Origin: UBA5536 sp964592595
GTDB lineage: Bacteria > Bacteroidota > Bacteroidia > Bacteroidales > F082
Direction of reading: 5' to 3'
Assembly (NCBI GenBank): GCA_964592595.1
Contig: CAZQFH010000001.1
Span: 1-64,000 of the forward strand
DNA length: 64,000 nucleotides
The position numbers were made by a program, and so were the translations under genes. This document shows positions 24,952-33,200 of the stretch, piece after piece. The first letter of the stretch is position 1. Each line of letters opens with the position of its first letter. Under the pieces are notes generated by a model, which saw only the letters and a list, made by a program, of their open reading frames with translations, did not search any database and was not told the DNA's origin.

Positions 24952-27009
24952 ATGGAAACTAAAGGAATTATCACAATAGATGGAATAAATATTCCGATTG
25001 AGAACGAGAAAAATGTGCTGGAGCTTATCCGTAAGGCTGATATTGAACTGCCAACTTTTTGTTATCATTCACATTTAAGTACTTATGGCGCTTGCCGTTT
25101 GTGCGTGAGCGATATTGATGGCATGGGAATTCAGGCTACTTGTTCGGTGCCTCCGCGCGATGGTATGGTCGTTAAAACCAATACGCAGGAGGTGCGCCAA
25201 ATCCGCAAAGTGAACCTGGAGCTTTTGCTGGCTAATCACGATGTGAGCTGCCCAAGTTGTTCCAGATCAAATAATTGCAAACTACAGGATTTGACTCGCC
25301 GCTTGGGTGTAGATAAAATCAGGTTTAAAAAAACTGATAAGGTTGAACCCATCGATAATAAATCCTGGAGTATCATCCACGATCCGAATAAATGTGTTTT
25401 ATGCGGCGATTGTGTTAGGGCTTGCAAGGAAATCCAATCCGTTGGAGCAATCGATTTTGTGAACAGAGGATCAAAAACTACAGTTGCACCAGCTTTCCTG
25501 AAAAGCCTGGCAGATGTGGAATGCGTGTATTGCGGACAATGTGTGGCAGTTTGTCCGGTAGGAGCGCTCACGCCAAAACCCGAAACAGAACAAGTGTGGG
25601 AAGCTATCAATACTCCTGATAAGTATGTGGTAGCGCAACTGGCTCCTGCAGTGCGTGTTGCGCTGGGCGAAGGTTTTGGCATGGATGCAGGAAGCATTAC
25701 CACAGGGCAGATTGTGGCAGCGCTCAAACGACTGGGATTCAATCAGGTGTATGATACTTCGTTTGCTGCTGACCTCACTGTTTTTGAGGAAGCTACCGAG
25801 TTTATCGAAAGAAAACTCAAAGGCGAAAAACTGCCTCAGTTTACGTCTTGCTGCCCCAGCTGGGTGAAATTTGCCGAGCAATACTATCCTTCCCTTCTTC
25901 CAAATCTGTCAAGCTGCAAATCGCCCCAACAGATGTTTGGCAGTGCGGCACGTGAAATATTGCCTAAAATGCTCGGCATAAAACCCGAACAATTGGTAAT
26001 CGTTTCAATCATGCCTTGCACAGCGAAAAAATTTGAGGCCAAACGTGAGGAATTTATCAATGAGGGCATTGCCGAAGTGGATCATGTGCTTACCACCGAA
26101 GGTTTGGGCAGGATGATTCATGAAACGGGAATCAATTTCAGGAAACTTACACCTGAGTCTTTCGACCTTCCGATGGGTTTCAAAACAGGAGCAGGCGTTA
26201 TCTTTGGCAATACAGGTGGTGTGAGTGAAGCTGTTTTGAGGTTTGCCTACGAAAAAATTACGGGTGAAAAACTGTTCCAAAACGATTTCAAAATGGTTCG
26301 TGGTCTGGATGGCATCCGCACAGCATCGCTTTCACTTGGTTCGGTAAATATGAAATTGGGTGTGGTACACAGCCTGAGCAATGCCCGGCAATTGTGCGAC
26401 CAGATAGTTGCAGGCGAATCAGATTACGACCTGATCGAAGTGATGGCTTGTCCGGGAGGTTGTATAGCAGGTGGTGGGCAGCCTGTTAATTTTGAGCCTG
26501 ATTTTCGCGAAAAACGAAGCAGTGCCCTTTACAATGTCGATAAACAATTGCAACTGCATAAAGCACAGGAAAACCCTTATGTTAAAGAGTTGTATCAGCT
26601 TACGCTTGGTGAAGTTGGCGGTCCAAAAGCGCATGAATTATTGCATACGCATTACCATGGGCGCAAAAGGATAACCAATCAGTTGCTCACTATTCGTGAT
26701 ACCGAGCATCCAAAGATTGAGGTTTGTGTTTGCGTTGGAACCAATTGCTTTGTAAAAGGTTCACAGGAATTGTTGCGCTGCTTAACGGAATACGTTATCG
26801 ACAACAAACTGGAAGATATCGTAGGCTTCGAAGGACAGGAAGAAATGGTGGATGTAAAAGCTACATTCTGTTTCGAACGTTGCGATCGCGGGCCTGTGGT
26901 ACGGGTAAATCAGCATGTGATTGAACACGCTACTTATGAACAAGTGATTAATGTGCTGAATAGTGAAGTAAAGCGCATCGGGCAGCTCTTAAATACCGAA
27001 AACGTTTAA
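24952..27009 (+). CDS. hydA: [FeFe] hydrogenase catalytic subunit HydA
   Basis: This 685-residue catalytic subunit makes or oxidises H2 at the H-cluster. In order: an N-terminal [2Fe-2S] domain (CYHSHLSTYGACRLC), a His-Cys3 [4Fe-4S] site (HDVSCPSCSRSNNC), two ferredoxin [4Fe-4S] motifs (CVLCGDCVRAC, CVYCGQCVAVCP), then the H-cluster domain. Its signatures are complete: L1 TSCCPSW with proton-relay Cys300, L2 MPCTAKKFE (Cys356, Lys359) and L3 MACPGGCIAGGGQP (Cys500, Cys504). A C-terminal NuoE-like [2Fe-2S] domain (CVCVGTNCF...FCFERCDRGP, about 585-675) is fused on, as in large trimeric enzymes of group A3/A4 type. HydEFG maturases are required but lie elsewhere. Confidence 0.95.
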   Translation: METKGIITIDGINIPIENEKNVLELIRKADIELPTFCYHSHLSTYGACRLCVSDIDGMGIQATCSVPPRDGMVVKTNTQEVRQIRKVNLELLLANHDVSCPSCSRSNNCKLQDLTRRLGVDKIRFKKTDKVEPIDNKSWSIIHDPNKCVLCGDCVRACKEIQSVGAIDFVNRGSKTTVAPAFLKSLADVECVYCGQCVAVCPVGALTPKPETEQVWEAINTPDKYVVAQLAPAVRVALGEGFGMDAGSITTGQIVAALKRLGFNQVYDTSFAADLTVFEEATEFIERKLKGEKLPQFTSCCPSWVKFAEQYYPSLLPNLSSCKSPQQMFGSAAREILPKMLGIKPEQLVIVSIMPCTAKKFEAKREEFINEGIAEVDHVLTTEGLGRMIHETGINFRKLTPESFDLPMGFKTGAGVIFGNTGGVSEAVLRFAYEKITGEKLFQNDFKMVRGLDGIRTASLSLGSVNMKLGVVHSLSNARQLCDQIVAGESDYDLIEVMACPGGCIAGGGQPVNFEPDFREKRSSALYNVDKQLQLHKAQENPYVKELYQLTLGEVGGPKAHELLHTHYHGRKRITNQLLTIRDTEHPKIEVCVCVGTNCFVKGSQELLRCLTEYVIDNKLEDIVGFEGQEEMVDVKATFCFERCDRGPVVRVNQHVIEHATYEQVINVLNSEVKRIGQLLNTENV

Positions 27010-27023
27010 AAATCAGATAGAAA

Positions 27024-28739
27024 ATGATCACGCAAAAGATACCGGTAAGCAATGCAGTTGTTTTTACCAACAAAGCCAAATGTCGCGATTGTTACCGCTG
27101 TGTGAGGGTTTGCCCTGTGCATGCCATTCGGATGGAAGGCGGTCAGGCACAGGTAGTTACAGAAAACTGTATTGCTTGTGGCACTTGTATTGCAGCGTGT
27201 CCGCAACACGCCAAAGCCTACCGAACGGATGTGGATGCCGTGGCAGAATGGCTTGACAGGGGAGAGCGTGTGGCTTTTTCAATAGCGCCCTCTTTTGCAG
27301 GGAGTTATTCAACTTGGGAGCAAAAGAGAATTCCTTCGGCTTTGCGTGCTGCAGGAGCATGCTATGTTGGCGAAACGGCTGCCGGAGCTTATCTTTCGGC
27401 CTTGGCCACGGCAAAACATATTCAGCAAAATCCAGATCAGCATCACATTTGTTCGGCTTGTCCTGCGGTAGTAAATTTTATCTGTCAGTATGCCAGTGAG
27501 CATACAAACGAGCTGGTTCCAGTGCTCTCGCCCATGCTTACGCATGCAAAAATGATTAGGAAAGAACTGGGGCGGACAAAAATTGTTTTTATAGGGCCTT
27601 GTGTGGCTAAAAAGCTGGAAGCATCAGATGAAAATGCAAAAGGACTGGTAGATGCCGTTTTGACTTTTGAGGAACTCGACCGGCTTTATGAGTTGAGAGC
27701 AATAAAATTGGATCAATGCGAAGAAAGTCCTTTTGATAGTAAAGTAGGCGAATCTGCACGCTTGTTTCCGCTCGAAGGTGGCCTGCTAAAAACTGCCGGG
27801 TTGAATACCGATATGCTGGATGCCACTCATCTGGCAATTAGCGGTTTCGATTCGCTGGAAGAGATTGTTGAGGCCATGCCGCAGACAAACGGCAGGAAGT
27901 GGATAGTAGAACCCTTATTTTGCCGTCATGGATGCATCAACGGACCACTCATCCGCGATCAAAAAGCTGTTTTTGAGCAGCGTAATGCTGTGATGGATTA
28001 TGCAGAGAAGCTGCATGCTGATACCGATGAGGCTGCCTTTGATCTTGATCTGTCGGCTATGTATCCTTCACGCACAACAAAGCATAAGGTTTTCACGGAT
28101 AATCAGATACGGGAAGTGCTGGCTTCAATTGGAAAGTTTTCCAAAGAGGATGAATTGAATTGCATGGCTTGTGGCTACAGCAGCTGCCGCGAAAAAGCCA
28201 TTGCCGTGCTGGAAGGATTGGCCGAGCCCGAAATGTGTATGCCTTATATGCGCAAAATGGCCGAACAAAAGTTTGAAATGATGATCAAACACGATCCCAA
28301 CGGCATCGTAATGCTTGATGAAAAGCTTCATATCGTTCATATGAATCCTGCATTCATGAGGATGTTCAGCTGCTCCGAATCGCTTAACGGCCGTCCGGTT
28401 TCCTACTTAATTGACCCAGATGTGTTTGAGCAGCTCGCAACCGGAAAGGAGTTGCTGATTCGTAAAACAGCGAATTTTACCAATTACAATTTGGTTTGTC
28501 ACCTGATGTGCTATGCCTTGCCCGAACAAGGGCAGTATGTTGGTATTTTTATGGATATCACTGCCTTGCAAACTAATACCGAGAAGCTTAATGATATTAA
28601 AGCCGAAACTGTTTTGCAAGCTCAGCATCTGCTCGAACATCAGATTGTGATGGCTCAGGAATTAGCCAGATTTTTGGGCGATCATACTGCAAAAGGTGAA
28701 GTGTTGCTCAATAAGCTCATCAATTCCATTCAAAAGTAG
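27024..28739 (+). CDS. Sensory-type [FeFe] hydrogenase homologue with PAS domain (HydS-like)
   Basis: This 571-residue protein resembles group C (HydS) putative H2 sensors. The N-terminus has two [4Fe-4S] ferredoxin motifs (CRDCYRCVRVCP, CIACGTCIAACP). The H-cluster domain has changed signatures: L1 CSACP (143-147; Ala145 replaces the proton-relay Cys), L2 GPCVAKKLE (Cys193) and L3 FCRHGCINGP (Cys300, Cys304). An extra four-Cys Fe-S motif, CMACGYSSCREKA...EMC, lies near residues 378-402. A PAS domain follows at about 415-520 (HDPNGIVMLDEKLHIVHMNPAF), then a helical tail. There is no kinase or DNA-binding domain, so the signal must pass to a partner; the SpoIIE-type phosphatase 15 bp downstream is the obvious one. 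The gene follows hydA by 14 bp. Confidence 0.87.
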   Translation: MITQKIPVSNAVVFTNKAKCRDCYRCVRVCPVHAIRMEGGQAQVVTENCIACGTCIAACPQHAKAYRTDVDAVAEWLDRGERVAFSIAPSFAGSYSTWEQKRIPSALRAAGACYVGETAAGAYLSALATAKHIQQNPDQHHICSACPAVVNFICQYASEHTNELVPVLSPMLTHAKMIRKELGRTKIVFIGPCVAKKLEASDENAKGLVDAVLTFEELDRLYELRAIKLDQCEESPFDSKVGESARLFPLEGGLLKTAGLNTDMLDATHLAISGFDSLEEIVEAMPQTNGRKWIVEPLFCRHGCINGPLIRDQKAVFEQRNAVMDYAEKLHADTDEAAFDLDLSAMYPSRTTKHKVFTDNQIREVLASIGKFSKEDELNCMACGYSSCREKAIAVLEGLAEPEMCMPYMRKMAEQKFEMMIKHDPNGIVMLDEKLHIVHMNPAFMRMFSCSESLNGRPVSYLIDPDVFEQLATGKELLIRKTANFTNYNLVCHLMCYALPEQGQYVGIFMDITALQTNTEKLNDIKAETVLQAQHLLEHQIVMAQELARFLGDHTAKGEVLLNKLINSIQK

Positions 28740-28744
28740 CATCC

Positions 28745-28750
28745 AGGAGG
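28745..28750 (+). promoter_or_regulatory. Strong Shine-Dalgarno before the PP2C gene
   Basis: AGGAGG lies 4 nt before the ATG at 28755. A full Shine-Dalgarno is unusual here: the neighbouring hydrogenase genes have none, as is normal in Bacteroidota. It fixes the start of the phosphatase gene. Confidence 0.6.
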
Positions 28751-28754
28751 GTTT

Positions 28755-29900
28755 ATGTATATCCATACCGATGTATTTGCAGCTCATTCATCCAAAAAGA
28801 AAGGCGATCCGTGCGGCGATGTCTGGGATGTTTTCCGCGACAATCAGGCAACAACTTTGATTCTTGCAGATGGTATTGGTTCTGGCATAAAAGCCCATAT
28901 TGCAGCAACGATGTGTGTGGCTCGGCTAAAAACATTGATGGAGCAGGGAGCGAGTTTGCGCGAGGCTTTCAAAGCATTAACGCAGACTATGGATAAAGCA
29001 TGGGGCACAAAAGAGCCTTTTGCAGTTTTTTGTCTGGCACGTATCCTGAATAATGGTCAAGCCACAATTTTATGTTACGAAATACCTCCTCCTTTACATG
29101 TAAACTGCCGCATGGCTCAGGTTCTCAAAGGAAGGGTTTACATGCAAAACAAAGCAATGATTCACGAATCCACGTGTACGATTTCAAAAGGAGAAGGCTT
29201 GGTATTGTTGTCGGATGGCATCACACAAGCAGGTATCGGCAAGTATTTTCCAATGGGATGGGAATCAACAGGAGTGATGCGTTTTATACAGGCCGACCTT
29301 CCGGTTGAACGGCTTGATGGTGAGTCGCTTGTAACGGATATTCATGCACAGGCACGTGCTTACTGGCCTTCCGGAAAGGGAGATGATTGCACGGTTTTGG
29401 CCGCAATCAACAGAAGAGGGATTATTGTAAACTGGCTCAGCGGTCCGCCAGCAAATAAAGCTGACGATAAAGCATGTGTTCAAGATTTTCTGGAAAGCGA
29501 AGGCATTCATCTTGTAAGCGGGGGCACTACCGCAAAAATTGTTGCCAGAGAAACCCAAACCAGTGTGCATGTGAAAAATGATAGCAATCCTATCACGCCG
29601 CCTGCTTATGAAATTGATGGAATAGAATTGGTTACTGAAGGACTCGTAACCCTCAATCAGGTTTTTCATTTGCTGGATGAAGATTCGGATGATTATCCCG
29701 AAAACTCACCGGTTTCGGCATTGGCCTGGCAGTTGAAAATGGCCGATCGCATTAATATCTGGGAGGGAAGCGCCGAAAATCCAGGTGAGGGTATGATTGC
29801 CTTCAGGCAGCAAGGCTTGATGTCGCGCAAAAAAGTGCTACAGGCTATTCGTAACAAACTTTTAAATCAAGGTAAGCTGATTGTTAACCAGCTGGTTTAG
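28755..29900 (+). CDS. SpoIIE/PP2C-type protein phosphatase with C-terminal extension
   Basis: This is a 381-residue protein. Residues 1-225 are a PP2C/SpoIIE serine phosphatase domain with the metal-binding motifs ILADGIGSGIKAH (about 39-51), LVLLSDGITQAG (about 151) and GKGDDCTVLAA (about 207). The remaining about 155 residues (starting near NWLSGPPANKADDKACVQDF) are not part of a usual phosphatase domain and I do not recognise them. The gene closes the rex-hydCBA-hydS operon. Phosphatases next to HydS-type genes are known from Firmicutes hydrogenase loci, where they are proposed to turn H2 or redox status into protein dephosphorylation. No STAS or anti-sigma partner is seen nearby, so the target is unknown. 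Confidence 0.83.
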   Translation: MYIHTDVFAAHSSKKKGDPCGDVWDVFRDNQATTLILADGIGSGIKAHIAATMCVARLKTLMEQGASLREAFKALTQTMDKAWGTKEPFAVFCLARILNNGQATILCYEIPPPLHVNCRMAQVLKGRVYMQNKAMIHESTCTISKGEGLVLLSDGITQAGIGKYFPMGWESTGVMRFIQADLPVERLDGESLVTDIHAQARAYWPSGKGDDCTVLAAINRRGIIVNWLSGPPANKADDKACVQDFLESEGIHLVSGGTTAKIVARETQTSVHVKNDSNPITPPAYEIDGIELVTEGLVTLNQVFHLLDEDSDDYPENSPVSALAWQLKMADRINIWEGSAENPGEGMIAFRQQGLMSRKKVLQAIRNKLLNQGKLIVNQLV

Positions 29901-30231
29901 TTTTTATGGCTCGTTAACAGGCTTATTTTTACTTCCTCAAATTACTGCTGAAATTTTCATTTTAATTTCCTATTGTATTTCTATTGAGAATTACTTACAT
30001 TAGCTGACTATTTATTAGTTTAATTTTTAAATAGTTAACTAACTATCAAGGTATTAATAAAATTAATGCATTAGCATGAAACGCCCCCCGGATAAATCAA
30101 CTGTTTTTTGCTGAGTTTTAATCAGTTTTTGATGCCTAAATCCATTAACAAACAGCTAAATGGATTTAAGGTACGGAAATTTATAAAGCTTAGCTGTCCC
30201 GGGAATTTCTTGTGTTTGCGAATTGATTGTT
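29901..30231. promoter_or_regulatory. Intergenic region before the sensory-kinase block, with two inverted repeats
   Basis: These 331 bp hold no supportable gene. They contain an 8-bp inverted repeat, ACTATTTA (30007-30014) with TAAATAGT (30028-30035), and a perfect 10-bp repeat, TAAATCCATT (30137-30146) with AATGGATTTA (30159-30168), with a 12-nt loop. No T run follows either, so they look like operators or leader structure rather than terminators. TGTGTTTG (30211-30218) is one base from TAnnTTTG but close to the ATG at 30232. Confidence 0.5.
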
Positions 30232-33200
30232 ATGAATCAAAAACTCCGGATATTGTTTGCTGAAGATGTTCCAATGGACTATCAGCTTGCGCTCGAAATT
30301 ATCAAAAAAGAAGGTATTCTTGCTGATTCGTTGTTGGTGGAAACAGCTGAAGCTTTTACACAGGCTTTGAAGCAGTTTAAACCTGATATCGTCATTTCAG
30401 ACTATAGGATGCCGCAATTTGACGGGTTGGAAGCCTTAAAAATTGCGCACACTTTTGATGAACATATGCCTTTTATCATCCTCACGGGTTCGCGCAACGA
30501 AGAAATTGCTGTGAGCTGTATGCGTGAGGGTGCAGATGATTATGTGATTAAAGAAAACATGAAACGCCTTCCTTTTGCCGTTATGGAGGCCTACAAACAC
30601 AGTCAGATTCAACGGGAAAAAGATGTTTATTTGAGTGAGTTGCAGGAAAAGGATACTTTGTTTCAGATGATTACCGAAAACAGTACAGATGTGTTGTTTT
30701 TACTCGATCTGGAGCTGAATTATCTTTATGTAAGTCCGGCTGTGCAGCGGTTAAACGGCTACACTGTCGAAGAAACGATGAAACAGCATATTTCTGATAT
30801 CCTGACGCCTGAAAGCCAGCAAATAATTCAGCAGGTCTTTCAGGAAGAATTTGAAAAGGAATTGAATAGTAAGAATCCACCGGATCATACCCGAATAATT
30901 GCTTTTACTGAGTATAACAGCAATGGCGAAGTGATTTGGGTAGAGTCATCACTCAGGTTTGTGCACAATGAGGATGGGAAGCCTATCGGAATCATGGGCG
31001 TTACACGTGATATTACCGCCAAAAAACAAGCCGAAAAGAGCGTGCAGGATAGCGAGGCTTTGCTGAATTATTCTCAGCAAATTGCTCAGATGGGCAGTTG
31101 GGAGCTTGATTTGAAATCGAAATATGTCTATTGGTCGGAAAATAATTTCCGGCTGATGGGATTATCTCCCAATAGTCTCGAACCCAACCTTGATTATTTT
31201 TACAGTTGTGTCTATCCAGAGGACTTGAATCGCGTAAAAGCAACACTTGAGCAACTTCAGGATAAGAAAAAGCCCATCTCTTACACCTTCAGAATTGTTT
31301 GGCCCGATGGGCAGATACGCTGGCTGCGAAACGAGGTGGTTCCTTTTTTTGAGCAAGATGAATTAACAAAGCTCAAAGGCGTTAATCTCGACATCACAGA
31401 CCGAAAGCAGGATCAGCAGCAATTATTAGATGCTGATATCCGCCTCAAACTGGCACTCGAGGCTTCCAATCAGGGATTGTACGACCAATATGTGCAAACG
31501 GATGAAATAATCGTGAATGATTATTATGCCACAATGTTGGGTTATAATCCAGAGGAATTTAAAGAAACTTCTGACTTTTGGTTGAGCAGGATTCACCCTG
31601 ATGACAAAATGGAAGTTGCAAAAGCATATCATGATTACTTGGATGGTAAAACTACCGAATACCGTTCTGAGTTCAGGCAAAAAACCAAAACAGGCAGTTG
31701 GAAATGGACACTTTCGATGGGTAAAATCGTGGAATATGATGCAGCAGGAAAACCATTCAGGATGTTGGGCACCCACATTGACATTGATCGAACAAAGAGC
31801 AATGAAATTAAACTCGAAGAGGCCAATAATTATCTGGAGCTTCTGATTGACAGTATCAATGCGCCAATTATTGAATGGGATCATAATCGGTTGATTACCA
31901 GATTTAATAAGGCTGCCGAAAAGCTTACCGGCATAAAGGTGAAGGATGCTGTTGGATCTTCCATCAGTGAATTTTTTAAACAAGCCATTACTCCAAAACT
32001 TGATGAGCTAATCGATCGTGTCTTAAATAAAGGAGGTGCTTTGGATGGCGAAAAAATAATTATTCGCGCGAAAAACGGAACGCAAAAATCACTTTTATGG
32101 CATTCAACAAATTTGTACGAACAACATTCTAATAAGCTAAAAGCTACTATTGCAATTGGTTACGATATCACAGAATTGCTTTTAACCCGCGATAATCTGA
32201 ACCAATCAGAAGAACGTTTTAAACAGATTTTTGAGAATGCACCTATCGGATTAATCAGTTTTGACGAGAAACTGGTTGTACAGGATCTTAATTCCCGTTT
32301 TGCTGCAATTATTGGAGCGCGATTAGAAAAACTCAGAGGTTTGGATATGCAAACACTTCCCCATGAAGGCTTACATGAAGCACTAAAGGCAGTTTCGGAG
32401 GGTCAATTGTCCACCTATCAAGGTGATTATAAAGCATTTACAACAGGCAAGCAGAGCTATGTGAAAGCTATTTTTGCCCCTTTGTTTTCAGCAAAAAATA
32501 AGGTTATTGGCGGGATTGGCATCGTGGAAGATATTTCGGAGCAGATACGTGCACAGGAGCATCTGAAGGAATCGGAAGAGAGTTTTAGTAAAATGTTCTA
32601 TTCCAGTCCGGTGGCAAAAACTTTAATTGCATTGAAAGATTTTACAATTCTGGATGCCAATGATGCCTGGAGCAGGTTCACCGGTTTTACGCGCGAAATG
32701 GCTTTAGGTAAGAAAATTGCTGATCTTAAGATTTTAGACACTGCTGTGATTATGGAAATCATTAACGAGCAGAAAAAATTAAATGCCGTTTATCAGTCGG
32801 AGCTTACTATTACAGATCGAACCGGAGAAGAAAAAACCGGGTTGCTTTCGGCCGAATCTTTTAACAGAGCAGGAAAGGATTATCTGATGCTGGCCATCTT
32901 GGATATCACCGAGCGAAAACTATCGGAGATTGAGTTGATGAAACTTACACGTGCAGTGGAGCAATCGCCGGTTTCTATCGTAATAACCGATCTTGATGGT
33001 ACTGTCGAATATGTAAATCCGCGCGTAACAGAAGTTACAGGTTACCTGCCATACGAGCTTATTGGACACAATCCGCGTGTTTTTTCATCCGGAGAAAAAC
33101 CGGCTGAGGATTATATCCAAATGTATAAAACCTTGCAAAATGGTCAGGTTTGGTCAGGTGAGTTTCACAACCGCAAAAAAGATGGCACTTTATTCTGGGA

